Shown here piece by piece: positions 8,511 through 18,210 of a stretch of DNA of 64,000 nt. Made by a program: the position numbers and the translations under genes. The number at the start of each line of letters is the position of its first letter. The stretch's first letter is position 1. The stretch spans positions 110,709 through 174,708 of the forward strand of contig NZ_JANDJO010000005.1 in assembly GCF_024331145.1 (NCBI RefSeq), written 5' to 3'. Source of the stretch: Shimia sp. CNT1-13L.2. Lineage in GTDB: Bacteria; Pseudomonadota; Alphaproteobacteria; Rhodobacterales; Rhodobacteraceae. The notes under the pieces were generated by a model. The model made no database searches, was not told where the DNA came from, and saw nothing but the letters and a program-made list of their open reading frames with translations.

Positions 8511-9436
8511 TGGATTTCCAACACACCGCATGTCTGGGTGGCGGCGTCATCGGCGCCAGCTGGGCCGCGCTCTTTCTCGCTTCGGGCCGCTCGGTCGCCC
8601 TTTTCGATCCTGCATCGGACGTCGAAAAATCCGTGCGCGCATACATCGACCGCGCTTGGCCCACGCTTACGGAGATGGGCCTGACCGACCACGGCACCCC
8701 CGACGCCATCACCTTCCACCCAAGCGCTGCCGAAGCGGTCGCCGGGGCCAAGTTCGTTCAGGAAAACGTCCCCGAACGCCTGCCGATCAAACACGCCACC
8801 TTTGCCGAGATCGAACCCGCCCTTGATGCCGACGCCATTGTCGCCAGCTCCGCTTCCGGCCTCATGCTCTCGCAGATGCAGGGCGGCTGGCAGACCCCCG
8901 ACCGCTTTGTTCTCGGCCACCCTTTCAACCCGCCGCATCTCATCCCGCTGGTGGAAGTTCTGGGCAACGAAAAGACGGCCAAGGGCGTGGTGGAAGAGGC
9001 CCAGCGTTTCTATGAGGCCGTTGGCAAGGTCACCATCCGCCTGCACAAGGAAAAGAACGGCCATGTCGCCAACCGACTGCAAGCCGCCATCTGGCGCGAG
9101 GCAATCAGCCTCGTGATGGAGGGCGTCGCCAGTGTTGAAGACGTGGACAAGGCGGTCTGGGCCGGCCCCGGTCTGCGGTGGGCGGCCATGGGGCCAACCA
9201 TGCTGTTCAATCTGGGGGCGGGAGAAGGCGGCCTGCGCGCCTTCTGCGATCACTTCACCGACACGTTCAACGGCTGGTGGGACGATCTTGGCCAGATCCA
9301 TCTCACTCCCGAAGTTGCGGAAACGCTCATCGCGGGGATCACCGAGGCGGCCAACGGCCAAACCCCGGCTGATCTCTCCGCGAAACGTGACGCCCTGATA
9401 ACCGCCATGCAACGCGCCACGGTGGGGATGCGCTAA
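8510..9436 (+). CDS. 3-hydroxyacyl-CoA dehydrogenase family protein, probably L-carnitine dehydrogenase-like
   Basis: 308 aa from ATG 8510 (TGATG junction with the SDR stop). N-terminal NAD-binding GGGVIGASWAALFL; family blocks HPFNPPHLIPLVEVLG and NRLQAAIWREAISLV; C-terminal 3HCDH helical domain with GPGLRWAAMGP. The GPGLRWA motif and length match L-carnitine dehydrogenase, which oxidises L-carnitine to 3-dehydrocarnitine. Some rhizobial homologues carry a fused thioesterase domain; this one does not. Last gene of the operon, followed by a strong bidirectional terminator. The carnitine assignment rests on family resemblance and the BKACE context. Confidence 0.8.
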   Translation: MDFQHTACLGGGVIGASWAALFLASGRSVALFDPASDVEKSVRAYIDRAWPTLTEMGLTDHGTPDAITFHPSAAEAVAGAKFVQENVPERLPIKHATFAEIEPALDADAIVASSASGLMLSQMQGGWQTPDRFVLGHPFNPPHLIPLVEVLGNEKTAKGVVEEAQRFYEAVGKVTIRLHKEKNGHVANRLQAAIWREAISLVMEGVASVEDVDKAVWAGPGLRWAAMGPTMLFNLGAGEGGLRAFCDHFTDTFNGWWDDLGQIHLTPEVAETLIAGITEAANGQTPADLSAKRDALITAMQRATVGMR

Positions 9437-9460
9437 ACAACGGTTTCTCGGAAACGAAAT

Positions 9461-9489
9461 CGGGCGGGGAATTCCCCGCCCGTTTCTAT
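9461..9489. terminator. Bidirectional intrinsic terminator between the catabolic operon and nrdJ
   Basis: Perfect 9-bp stem CGGGCGGGG (9461-9469) / CCCCGCCCG (9474-9482) with an AATT loop. TTTCTATTT follows on the plus strand and an equivalent T-rich run (ATTTCGTTTC) follows on the minus strand. It serves the convergent genes on both sides. Confidence 0.9.
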
Positions 9490-9508
9490 TTCAAATCATC
9501 CATTGCGA

Positions 9509-11788
9509 TCAGCCGCACTTGGAATGGCCGCAGCTGCCGCAGGTCATGCATCCTTCGACCATGCGCATGTCGAACTGGCCGCAGCTCGGGCAGGCCTTGC
9601 CGCGGGGTGCTTCACCCACGGCCATCACCTCGGCCTGTGGGTCGGTCTTGAGGCCCATGCCTTCGCCTTCGATAAACCCGATGGCGATCATGTGGCGCTC
9701 GATCACGCCGCCAATCGCAGCGAGGATCGACGGAATGTACTTGCCTTCCATCCAGGCACCGCCGCGCGGATCAAACACCGCTTTCAGCTCTTCCACGACA
9801 AAGGACACGTCCCCACCGCGACGGAACACAGCCGAGATCATCCGGGTCAGCGCCAGCGTCCAAGCATAGTGCTCCATGTTCTTGGAGTTGATGAACACTT
9901 CGAACGGGCGACGATGACCATTGATGATCACGTCGTTCACGGTCAGATAAATCGCGTGCTCGCTGTCGGGCCACTTCAGCTTGTAGGTCGCCCCCTCAAG
10001 CGATTGCGGACGTTGCAGCGGCTCGGACATATAGATCACTTCGCCGTCCGCCACGTGATCCGCGGGCTTCTCGCCCGGCGCATCCTCGGACTTTTCGGAA
10101 ACCGCCAGAACCGATCCGGTCACATCGTTCGGACGATAGGTCGTGCAGCCCTTACAGCCGGTATCCCATGCCTGCATGTAGACGTCCTTGAAGGCATCGA
10201 ACGAAATGTCTTCGGGGCAGTTGATGGTTTTGGAAATCGACGAGTCGATCCACTTCTGCGCCGCCGCCTGCATCCGCACGTGTGCCTGCGGCTCAAGCGT
10301 CTGGGCATTCACGAAATAGTCCGGCAGTTCTTTATCGCCGAACTTGTCGCGCCACATCTGCACCGCATAGTCGACCACCTCTTCCTCGGTGCGCGAGCCG
10401 TCCTTCTGAAGAACCTTGCGGGTATAGGCATAGGCAAAGACCGGCTCGATCCCCGAAGACACGTTGCCAGCATAAAGCGAAATCGTGCCAGTGGGAGCGA
10501 TCGAGGTCAAAAGCGCGTTGCGGATGCCATGCTCGGCAATCGCCGCCTTCACGTCTTCGTCCATATCAGCCACAAGGCCGCCGTTGACGTATTTGTCCTT
10601 GTCAAACAGTGGGAAGGCACCCTTTTCCTTGGCCAGTTCCACCGACGCCAAGTAAGACGCACGCGCGATCGCTTTCATCCAAGCCTCGGTCTGCGCAGCG
10701 GCATCCTCGCTGCCATACTTCAGGCCCATCATCAAAAGGGCATCGGCAAGGCCGGTCACCCCAAGGCCGATCCGGCGCTTGGCCTGCGCTTCCTGAGCCT
10801 GGGCATCCAGCGGGAAGCGCGAGGCATCCACCACGTTGTCCATCATGCGCACGGCCATCGCGACCAGTTCGGTCAGTTCGGTTTCATCCAGACGCGCGCC
10901 GCCTTCGAACGGGTCTTTCACCAGACGCGCAAGGTTGATCGACCCCAGCAGGCAGGCGCCATAAGGCGGCAGCGGCTGTTCACCACAGGGGTTGGTCGCC
11001 GCGATCTCTTCGCAATAGCCAAGGTTGTTCTTCTGGTTGATGCGGTCGATGAAGATCACGCCCGGCTCGGCATAGTCATAGGTCGACTGCATGATCTTGT
11101 TCCAAAGGTCACGCGCCTCGACGGTGTGATAGACGCGACCGTCGAACTTCAATTCCCACGAGCCATCGTTCTTCACCGCTTCCATGAAGGCATCGGTCAC
11201 CAGAACCGACATGTTGAACATGCGCAGCCGCGCCGGATCAGACTTGGCGGTAATGAAGTGTTCGATATCGGGGTGATCACACCGCATGGTCGCCATCATC
11301 GCACCCCGGCGCGACCCGGCCGACATGATGGTGCGGCACATCGCATCCCAGACATCCATGAACGACAGTGGGCCCGAGGCATCCGCCGCAACGCCCTTCA
11401 CATCCGCACCACGCGGACGGATGGTCGAGAAATCATAGCCAATGCCGCCGCCCTGTTGCATCGTCAGCGCGGCCTCCTTCAGCATGTCGAAAATGCCCGA
11501 CATGCTGTCCGGGATAGTGCCCATGACGAAACAGTTGAACAGGGTCACGTTGCGCGCGGTACCAGCACCGGCGGTGATACGCCCGGCGGGCAGGAATTTG
11601 AAATCCTCCAGCGCGCCATAAAAACGCTCTTCCCAGGCTTCCGGGTCTTTCTCAACCTTCGCCAGATCCCGTGCAATCCGCCTCCACGAATCCTCCACCG
11701 TCATGTCGATCGGTTTTCCGTCCGCCTGTTTAAAGCGGTACTTCATATCCCAGATCTGTTCGGCGATGGGGGCAGCGAAGCGAGTCAT
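9509..11788 (-). CDS. nrdJ: Adenosylcobalamin-dependent (class II) ribonucleotide reductase
   Basis: 759 aa. Reduces ribonucleotides to deoxyribonucleotides using a B12-derived radical, independent of oxygen. The active-site block is NPCGEQPLPPYGACLLGSIN (substrate Asn, Cys and Glu). Other RNR blocks are FLPAGRITAGAGT, FNCFVMG and MQQGGGIGYDFS. A TSCPD domain (about residues 595-700) and a cysteine-rich tail, CPSCGQFDMRMVEGCMTCGS, follow; the tail acts in re-reduction. It is shorter than the ~1200-aa NrdJ of many Alphaproteobacteria but matches the compact ~750-aa class II type. Terminator shared with the operon on the left. Two NrdR-box-like sequences lie upstream. Confidence 0.95.
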   Translation of the reverse strand: MTRFAAPIAEQIWDMKYRFKQADGKPIDMTVEDSWRRIARDLAKVEKDPEAWEERFYGALEDFKFLPAGRITAGAGTARNVTLFNCFVMGTIPDSMSGIFDMLKEAALTMQQGGGIGYDFSTIRPRGADVKGVAADASGPLSFMDVWDAMCRTIMSAGSRRGAMMATMRCDHPDIEHFITAKSDPARLRMFNMSVLVTDAFMEAVKNDGSWELKFDGRVYHTVEARDLWNKIMQSTYDYAEPGVIFIDRINQKNNLGYCEEIAATNPCGEQPLPPYGACLLGSINLARLVKDPFEGGARLDETELTELVAMAVRMMDNVVDASRFPLDAQAQEAQAKRRIGLGVTGLADALLMMGLKYGSEDAAAQTEAWMKAIARASYLASVELAKEKGAFPLFDKDKYVNGGLVADMDEDVKAAIAEHGIRNALLTSIAPTGTISLYAGNVSSGIEPVFAYAYTRKVLQKDGSRTEEEVVDYAVQMWRDKFGDKELPDYFVNAQTLEPQAHVRMQAAAQKWIDSSISKTINCPEDISFDAFKDVYMQAWDTGCKGCTTYRPNDVTGSVLAVSEKSEDAPGEKPADHVADGEVIYMSEPLQRPQSLEGATYKLKWPDSEHAIYLTVNDVIINGHRRPFEVFINSKNMEHYAWTLALTRMISAVFRRGGDVSFVVEELKAVFDPRGGAWMEGKYIPSILAAIGGVIERHMIAIGFIEGEGMGLKTDPQAEVMAVGEAPRGKACPSCGQFDMRMVEGCMTCGSCGHSKCG

Positions 11789-11913
11789 GTGCGAATCCTG
11801 TATGGTCTTGATGGCAGCAAAGTGGCGGTCTGGTTATCCGCGCCTCTGGTCTTCATCAACGCAAAAGATGCGGTTGACAAAAAGAAAGTTAATCAGCGCG
11901 AAGCCCTAGCGTA

Positions 11914-11960
11914 ACACAACACCTTGCATCTACCAAACTGAAATATACTATATACAGACA
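11914..11960. promoter_or_regulatory. Pair of NrdR-box-like sequences upstream of nrdJ
   Basis: The segment at 11945-11960 contains CTATATACAG, 9 of 10 matches to the NrdR-box core CTATATATAG and 11 of 16 to the full consensus. A weaker match begins with ACAC at 11914-11929, exactly 31 bases away, the usual spacing of paired NrdR boxes. It lies in the divergent promoter region between nrdJ and the DUF1489 gene. Consensus is from memory and the second box is poor. Confidence 0.35.
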
Positions 11961-11989
11961 CCCACGAGTCACACTCAAGCAGGTACATC

Positions 11990-12421
11990 TTGGCTGGTTT
12001 CGTCAATCTCATCAAGCTCAGCGTCGGCAGTGAAAGCGTCGATACGCTTGCCGAATGGCAGGCTTCCCGCGTCGCGCAATCTGAAGACGGCCTGCCCCGC
12101 CACGTCACCCGCATGTGGCCAAAACGCGAAAGCGAGATCCTACAAGGTGGCTCGATCTACTGGGTAATCAAGGGCGTGATCCAGTGCCGGCAAAAAATTC
12201 TTCGCCTGGACGAGGTCATCGGTGCCGATGGCATCCGCCGCTGCGCCATTGTCCTTGATCCGCAACTGGTGCGCACCGAAACCGCGCTGCGCCGCCCTTT
12301 TCAGGGCTGGCGCTACCTCAAACCCGAAGACAGCCCTGCTGATCTCTCAGATGCACGCAAACAGGACGACGACATCCCCGTCGAACTTGCCGCCGCCCTT
12401 GCGGAAATCGGGGTGCGTTAA
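11990..12421 (+). CDS. DUF1489 family protein
   Basis: 143 aa with a TTG start at 11990; AGG sits 6 bases upstream and no better ATG exists. Recognised as DUF1489 from MAGFVNLIKLSVGSESVDTL, the central TRMWPKRESEILQGGSIYWV and FQGWRYLKPEDSPADL. The family is conserved in Alphaproteobacteria and has no known function; no membrane segment or signal peptide is seen. It is divergent from nrdJ and convergent with hisG, with stop codons overlapping in TTAA at 12418-12421. Confidence 0.82.
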   Translation: MAGFVNLIKLSVGSESVDTLAEWQASRVAQSEDGLPRHVTRMWPKRESEILQGGSIYWVIKGVIQCRQKILRLDEVIGADGIRRCAIVLDPQLVRTETALRRPFQGWRYLKPEDSPADLSDARKQDDDIPVELAAALAEIGVR

Positions 12422-13125
12422 ACGCGCCCCGACGACAATCCCAACTTCACCTTGAGCGCCTGCATAACCGCACGCTCCTCGTCATCCATCTGCGCCTTGC
12501 GCGACCGGAACAACGTCGCCTGCGATTGCAGCACCAGCGCATCCGACAGGATCTTCAGGTGGTTGGCTCTCAGGGTATCTCCGGTCGAGGTAATATCCGC
12601 CACCCCTTCCGCGGTCAGGTTCTTCACCGTCCCTTCGGTCGCCCCTTGGCTGTCAACCAGTTGATAGTCCGCCACGCCTGCATCCATCAGGTATTCGCGT
12701 ACGAGGCGGTGGTACTTGGTGGCAATCCGCATCCGGAACCCGTGTTCGGCACGAAACGCCGATGCCGCCGCATCCAGATCATCCAACGTATCTACATCAA
12801 CCCAGCAGTTCGGCACGGCGATAATCAGATCAGCGTGCCCGAAACCCAACAGCGCAAGCTCTTCAACCTGCTGCTCCCACTGGCCAAGCTTTTCGCGCAC
12901 GAGGTCGGTACCGGTTACGCCGAGGTGAATTCGACCTGCGGCCAGTTCGCGCGGAATTTCCCCCGCCGACAGCAGCACCAGTTCGACACCTTCGACACCT
13001 TCGACCGCACCGGCATATTCCCGGTCCGAGCCGGTTCGCGCCATGGACACCCCACGCGCACCAAACCAGTCAAAGGTCTTTTCCATTAGCCGCCCCTTGG
13101 ACGGCACACCCAACTTGATCGTCAT
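12418..13125 (-). CDS. hisG: ATP phosphoribosyltransferase, short-form catalytic subunit
   Basis: 235 aa. First step of histidine biosynthesis: ATP plus PRPP to phosphoribosyl-ATP. N-terminus IKLGVPSKGRLMEKTFDWFG and the block ITSTGDTLRANHLKIL are HisG signatures. It lacks the C-terminal regulatory domain of the long form, so it needs HisZ, encoded immediately upstream with a 4-base overlap. Third gene of hisS-hisZ-hisG. Confidence 0.95.
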   Translation of the reverse strand: MTIKLGVPSKGRLMEKTFDWFGARGVSMARTGSDREYAGAVEGVEGVELVLLSAGEIPRELAAGRIHLGVTGTDLVREKLGQWEQQVEELALLGFGHADLIIAVPNCWVDVDTLDDLDAAASAFRAEHGFRMRIATKYHRLVREYLMDAGVADYQLVDSQGATEGTVKNLTAEGVADITSTGDTLRANHLKILSDALVLQSQATLFRSRKAQMDDEERAVMQALKVKLGLSSGRV

Positions 13126-14207
13126 AGCGCGCCCTCCAGTTCCAGAAGCAGACCGGGACGGATCACGCCTCCAACAGCCGGAATCTCGCGCCCCTGACCC
13201 AGCGCACGGGTCAGCGCATCATAACGTCCGCCCGTCGCCACCGGCGGCAGGTCCGGCCGCCCCGGCGCATGGAAACCAAAGACAAACCCGTCATAATATT
13301 CCATCGACGTCCGGCCATAGCTGGTTTCAAAGTCGAGGTTATCCACATCCACACCGCGCGCTGCCAGCGCATCAATGCGATCCTTGAGCCGGAACACGGC
13401 CTCGGTGATCGCGGGCATGTCGACAGCAATGTCACGCAGTTGCTCAAGCGCAAACGGCATGGTTTCGCGCACGTTCAAAAGCGCCTCGATCAATTCGACC
13501 TGACCAGAAGAAAGCGGTGCCGCCTCGGCATCTTCACGCAGCCAGCCGATCCGCGCTTCGATCTCCGAAGCCGACCGCAAACCGATCTGCGGGAAATCAT
13601 TCTCCATCGGTGCCGGATTTTCCAACAGCGCCTTGCGCGTTGCAGGCACCGGGCTTCGCCCCGAGAACCGATCCATCAGCGCGCGGAAACGGCGCGGCCG
13701 CCAGACATGGCGCATCAGCGCCGCCTTGCGCCGTTCGGTTGTCTCCAACCCCTGCACCGCTGCCATCAACACGCCAATGTCACCGGTCGACGCCTTCAAC
13801 TCGGCCCCGCGCAGTGCCTTGCGGATCACATCGAACACTTCGGCATCTGCCGCCGCGGGGTTGTCCCGTTCGAAAACCTCGTAGCCTACCTGCGTATATT
13901 CGTTGTCGCGATCGATATCGTCTTCCTGACGCCGGAACACCTGCCCGGCATAGGTATAGCGGGCAGGTTCTGCGCCATGTTCCATGTGCATCTGCACCAC
14001 CGGCACCGTGAAATCCGGGCGCAACATCTGCTCGCCCAGCAAGGTGTCCGACGTCACATAGGCACGTCCGCGGATATCCTCGCCATAAAGGTCCAGCAAA
14101 AGGTCCGCAGGCTGCAATACGTTGGTCTCGACCGACCGCGCACCCTCGGCTTCGAACATGGCTTTCAACCCGGCGGCGCGGGCGCGAATTTTCGCCTTTC
14201 TCGGCAT
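13122..14207 (-). CDS. hisZ: ATP phosphoribosyltransferase regulatory subunit
   Basis: 361 aa paralogue of the HisRS catalytic core, with class II synthetase-like blocks (ARYTYAGQVFRRQ, TQVGYEVFE) but no anticodon-binding domain and no full synthetase active site. HisZ forms the hetero-octameric ATP phosphoribosyltransferase with short HisG and mediates histidine feedback. Start ATG shares a base with the hisS stop (TGATG); its stop overlaps hisG by 4 bases. The ternary gene order strongly supports the assignment. Confidence 0.93.
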   Translation of the reverse strand: MPRKAKIRARAAGLKAMFEAEGARSVETNVLQPADLLLDLYGEDIRGRAYVTSDTLLGEQMLRPDFTVPVVQMHMEHGAEPARYTYAGQVFRRQEDDIDRDNEYTQVGYEVFERDNPAAADAEVFDVIRKALRGAELKASTGDIGVLMAAVQGLETTERRKAALMRHVWRPRRFRALMDRFSGRSPVPATRKALLENPAPMENDFPQIGLRSASEIEARIGWLREDAEAAPLSSGQVELIEALLNVRETMPFALEQLRDIAVDMPAITEAVFRLKDRIDALAARGVDVDNLDFETSYGRTSMEYYDGFVFGFHAPGRPDLPPVATGGRYDALTRALGQGREIPAVGGVIRPGLLLELEGAL

Positions 14208-15697
14208 CAGTTCTCCTGACCCTCCAGGATCTCGCGCACCTTGGCGACCAGATCAGAGCGCGGCACCTCGAACTGGCTCGGGCGTTCCTTCCACTCTTCC
14301 AGCGTCGCGCTTTCGGCGATCTTGGCGCCAAGGATCAGGTCCTTGATCTGCACCACGCCGCGGTCTTTCTCGTCGCCGCCTTCGATAACGGCAATGGGCG
14401 AGTTGCGCTTGTCGGCATACTTCAGCTGGTTGCCAAAGTTCTTGGGGTTGCCCAGGTAAACTTCGGCGCGAATGCCCGCATTGCGCAGGTCCGCCACCAT
14501 CGCCTGATAATCGGCCATCCGACCCTTATCCATCACGGTCACAACCACCGGCCCAACACTGCGGCCACCCATACGGCCTTTCTCGCGCAGCGCCGCCAGC
14601 AGGCGATCCACACCAATCGACACGCCGGTCGCAGGCACAGCCTGTCCGGTGAACCGCTTGACCAGATCGTCATAACGACCGCCCCCCGACACCGATCCGA
14701 ACTGCCGCTTGCGGCCTTTCTCGTCGAAGATTTCAAAGGTCAGTTCGGCCTCGTAAACGGGCCCAGTATAATACCCCAGACCGCGCACGATGCTCGGGTC
14801 GATCTCGATCCGATCCGCCCCGTAGCCGCCAGCCTCCAGCAGCTCTGCAATCTGCTCCAGCTCGGCAATACCCTCGGCTCCCACACTCGACGCACCAACC
14901 GCGCCGCGCAGGTTCTCGAACGTCTTGGCCACATCCGACGCTTTCGAGGTCAGGAAAGCAATCACCGGCTCGGCCTGATCCGCGCTTAGACCCACGCCAT
15001 CAATGTAAGCCCCCGAGGCATCCAGACGCCCCTTGGTCAGCAATTCGCGCACGCCTTGTTCGCCCACCTTGTCGAACTTGTCGATGGTGCGCAGCACGTT
15101 GTCACGCGCGGCCTGATCATCACCAAGGCCCATGACCTCCAGAACACCGTTCATGACCTTGCGGTTGTTCACCCGCACAAGATAGTCGCCGCGCGGAATG
15201 CCAACGGTCTCAAGCGTATCCGACAGCATCGCGCAGATTTCGGCATCTGCCGCCATGCTCGCCGTGCCGACGGTATCGGCATCGCACTGGTAGAACTGGC
15301 GATAGCGCCCCGGGCCCGGCTTTTCGTTGCGCCAGACCGGCCCCATCGCATATCGGCGATAGGGCGTCGGCAGATCATTGCGGTGCTGTGCATAGACCCG
15401 CGCCAACGGCGCGGTCAGGTCATAGCGCAGGGCCATCCAGTCGCCCTTGTCGTTCTCGTCGAACTCCTGCCATGCAAACACGCCTTCATTCGGGCGATCT
15501 ACATCCGGAAGGAACTTGCCCAGCGCCTCAACGGTTTCCACCGCCGACGATTCCAGCGCCTCGAACCCGTAATGATGATAGACCCCGGCGATCTGTTGCA
15601 GCATATGGCTGCGCTCGGTCACTTCGGCACCGAAATAGTCGCGGAACCCTTTTGGCGTCTCTGCCTTGGGGCGGGGGGCTTTCTTCACTTTGGCCAT
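14207..15697 (-). CDS. hisS: Histidyl-tRNA synthetase
   Basis: 496 aa class II aminoacyl-tRNA synthetase. Motif 2 lies in [20 protein letters not shown]. The histidine-binding region is [13 protein letters not shown], motif 3 is [11 protein letters not shown], and the anticodon-binding domain occupies about the last 100 residues ([18 protein letters not shown]). Charges tRNA-His in the cytoplasm. First gene of the hisS-hisZ-hisG unit, linking histidine use and synthesis. Confidence 0.95.
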   Translation of the reverse strand: MAKVKKAPRPKAETPKGFRDYFGAEVTERSHMLQQIAGVYHHYGFEALESSAVETVEALGKFLPDVDRPNEGVFAWQEFDENDKGDWMALRYDLTAPLARVYAQHRNDLPTPYRRYAMGPVWRNEKPGPGRYRQFYQCDADTVGTASMAADAEICAMLSDTLETVGIPRGDYLVRVNNRKVMNGVLEVMGLGDDQAARDNVLRTIDKFDKVGEQGVRELLTKGRLDASGAYIDGVGLSADQAEPVIAFLTSKASDVAKTFENLRGAVGASSVGAEGIAELEQIAELLEAGGYGADRIEIDPSIVRGLGYYTGPVYEAELTFEIFDEKGRKRQFGSVSGGGRYDDLVKRFTGQAVPATGVSIGVDRLLAALREKGRMGGRSVGPVVVTVMDKGRMADYQAMVADLRNAGIRAEVYLGNPKNFGNQLKYADKRNSPIAVIEGGDEKDRGVVQIKDLILGAKIAESATLEEWKERPSQFEVPRSDLVAKVREILEGQEN

Positions 15698-15854
15698 GTC
15701 TCATGGTCCTTTCGGGTTTACTCGCCCGTGCGTTTACCCAATGCCCCGCACGGGGGCAAGCAACGCCTTTACGACAAAGCGCCCCGCCCCGGTTTTCTTC
15801 TGGATACAGGTGCACGGAAGCCACCTAGGTAAACCGCTTGGCACAAGGCGCGGA

Positions 15855-15887
15855 AAACGAAAACGGGGCCGCCAAGGCGACCCCGTT
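15855..15887 (-). terminator. Intrinsic terminator after ilvD
   Basis: Stem AACGGGG (15862-15868) / CCCCGTT (15881-15887), extended by GCC/GGC inside, followed on the minus strand by TTTTCGTTTTCC. It lies just past the ilvD stop at 15910. Confidence 0.85.
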
Positions 15888-15909
15888 CCAATCATGGCTT
15901 CAGAAGTGT

Positions 15910-17760
15910 TTAGTCTTCTTCGTCGAGCATGCGAACCGCACCCAAAGACGCGTTCGAAACATGCGCGGCATAGACCTTGAGGGCCTTCGACACCGCGCGC
16001 GGACGACCTTCGGCCCTCCACACTTTCTTGTCGGCTTGCGGGTGGTTGGCACGGCGTTCGGCCAGAACCTCATCGCTCACATCCAGATGGATGGTGCGGT
16101 TGGGAACCGAGATCTTGATCTTGTCGCCGTCTTCCACAAGCGCGATCACGCCTTTCTCGGCGGCTTCCGGCGAAGCGTGACCAATCGAAAGGCCAGCGGT
16201 ACCGCCCGAGAAACGGCCATCCGTCAACAGCGCACAGGTCGTATCCAGCTTCTTCGACTTAAGGTAAGCGGTCGGATAGAGCATCTCCTGCATACCCGGC
16301 CCACCTTTCGGACCTTCATACCGGATCACGACCACCGAATAAGGCTGAACCTCGTTCTGCAGAATGCCGTGCATCGCGTCTTCCATGGATTCGAACACCT
16401 TCGCAGTGCCTTCGAACTCATACATTTCCTTGATCACACCGGCGGTCTTCAGGATACACCCCTGCTCGGCAATGTTGCCGAACAACACGCAAAGCCCACC
16501 CTCTTCCGAATAGGCGTTGTCAAAATCACGCACACAGCCGTCTTCGATGTCGAGATCAAGCTCCGTATACATGCGCGACTGGCTGAACGCCTCGGTGGTG
16601 CGCACACCACCCGGCGCGGCGATGAACAGGTCACGCGCTTCGTTGCCTGCGCTTTCACGGCGCACATCCCACTTGTCGATGAACTCACCAACGGTCTTTT
16701 CATGTACCGTGGCACAGTGGCGGTGAATTTTGCCTTCGCGATCCAACTCGCCCATGATCCGGGCGATACCACCGGCGCGGTGAACATCTTCCATGTGGTA
16801 CTTGGGCGTCGAGGGCGCCACTTTACACAGATGCGGGATCTGGCGGCTCATCCGGTCCATGTCAGCCATGGTGAAATCAACGCCACCCTCATGCGCGATC
16901 GCCAGCAGGTGCAGAACCGTGTTGGTCGAGCCACCCATGGCAATATCCAGCGCCATTGCGTTCTCGAAAGCTTCGAAGTTGGCGATACCACGCGGCAGGG
17001 CGGTCTCGTCACCGTGCTTGTACCAGCGTTCGCAAAGTTCGATGATCTTGTGACCGGCTTCCTCGAACAGACCACGGCGTTTCGAGTGTGTCGCCAGAAG
17101 CGAGCCATTGCCCGGCAGCGCAAGGCCCAGCGCCTCGGCCAGACAGTTCATCGAGTTCGCCGTGAACATCCCCGAGCAGGACCCGCAGGTCGGACACGCA
17201 GAACGCTCAAGCTTTTCAACTTCTTCTTCGGAACGGTCTTCATCGGTCGCGCCAACAATCGCGGTCACGAGGTCGGCCTTGTGCTCACCGTCCTGAAGGA
17301 TCACCTTACCGGCTTCCATCGGACCACCCGAAACAAAGATCGCAGGGATGTTCAGACGCATGGCCGCCATGAGCATACCCGGGGTGATCTTGTCACAGTT
17401 CGAGATACAGACCAGCGCGTCGGCACAGTGCGCATTGGCCATGTACTCGACACTGTCCGCGATCACTTCGCGCGAGGGCAGCGAATACAACATGCCGTCA
17501 TGGCCCATTGCGATACCGTCATCCACCGCGATGGTGTTCATTTCCTTGGCAACACCGCCCGCCTTCTCGATCTCGCGCGCAACCAGTTGGCCCATGTCCT
17601 TGAGGTGGACGTGACCGGGCACGAATTCGGTGAACGAGTTGACCACTGCCACAATCGGCTTGCCAAAATCTTCGGTTTTCATACCGGTCGCACGCCACAG
17701 GGCGCGCGCAGCTGCCATACGGCGGCCAAACGTGGACGTCTTAGAGCGAAGATCAGGCAT
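15910..17760 (-). CDS. ilvD: Dihydroxy-acid dehydratase
   Basis: 616 aa from ATG at 17760 ([14 protein letters not shown]), with AAGGAGAG upstream; the frame is open to 17976 but this start and length match the family. Converts 2,3-dihydroxy-isovalerate and -methylvalerate to 2-keto acids in valine and isoleucine synthesis. Iron-sulfur and active-site motifs [14 protein letters not shown] and [19 protein letters not shown] are intact, as are [14 protein letters not shown] and the C-terminal region. Stand-alone gene with its own terminator. Confidence 0.95.
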   Translation of the reverse strand: MPDLRSKTSTFGRRMAAARALWRATGMKTEDFGKPIVAVVNSFTEFVPGHVHLKDMGQLVAREIEKAGGVAKEMNTIAVDDGIAMGHDGMLYSLPSREVIADSVEYMANAHCADALVCISNCDKITPGMLMAAMRLNIPAIFVSGGPMEAGKVILQDGEHKADLVTAIVGATDEDRSEEEVEKLERSACPTCGSCSGMFTANSMNCLAEALGLALPGNGSLLATHSKRRGLFEEAGHKIIELCERWYKHGDETALPRGIANFEAFENAMALDIAMGGSTNTVLHLLAIAHEGGVDFTMADMDRMSRQIPHLCKVAPSTPKYHMEDVHRAGGIARIMGELDREGKIHRHCATVHEKTVGEFIDKWDVRRESAGNEARDLFIAAPGGVRTTEAFSQSRMYTELDLDIEDGCVRDFDNAYSEEGGLCVLFGNIAEQGCILKTAGVIKEMYEFEGTAKVFESMEDAMHGILQNEVQPYSVVVIRYEGPKGGPGMQEMLYPTAYLKSKKLDTTCALLTDGRFSGGTAGLSIGHASPEAAEKGVIALVEDGDKIKISVPNRTIHLDVSDEVLAERRANHPQADKKVWRAEGRPRAVSKALKVYAAHVSNASLGAVRMLDEED

Positions 17761-18210
17761 TGCGGCTCTCCTTGAGATAGCTGTTTCCCTGCATATGGGA
17801 TTGATCCTGACGGGTGCCATCAGAAATGCGCATTTGCAAGCCGGAACGGCAATTTTATTACCAGAATCCCCCTGTTTTCCTAAGAAACACGATCGCCCTG
17901 AAAGGAGTCCCTTTCGGCGGAGCAAAAGACTGGCCGAAATAGCCTGCCCCTCTCCAATCAACAAGCGATTCTCCAACGGTTACGTACGGCGCAAAGGCAA
18001 GCCATCGATAAGTAAGTGCAAGTCATTAAAATTTTAATCCTAATAGCAAAAAACACCCTCAATTGATGAAATCACCCGCCCATGACACAAATTCTTCATC
18101 CAAATTCTCTAGCGCACGGCACGAAAACGGCCGGTCTGTCGCAGTCAGGCCAGCCGGAAAACACACTCGTCATTCATTCTTCAGGAAGAAGCTCGAAAAG
18201 GAACGCGCAA
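17761..18210. other. Long intergenic region between ilvD and the phosphatase gene
   Basis: 450 bases holding the divergent promoters of ilvD (minus) and the AlkP-like gene (plus). It contains an AT-rich stretch at about 18020-18065 that could hold the promoter of the plus-strand gene. The frame of the plus-strand gene is open back to an ATG at 18082, but those 43 codons do not look like protein of this family and were not included. No RNA gene or repeat was recognised. Confidence 0.5.

Noticed and set aside
9503-11914. Open frame of over 800 codons on the plus strand opposite nrdJ
   Set aside because: It is the antisense shadow of a well-conserved GC-rich gene; its translation shows no family features.
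11789-11989. Cobalamin riboswitch upstream of the B12-dependent nrdJ
   Set aside because: The region lacks a recognisable B12-box or the extended helices of the riboswitch.
15838-17775. Open frame of about 645 codons on the plus strand opposite ilvD
   Set aside because: Antisense shadow; ilvD on the other strand has all catalytic motifs.
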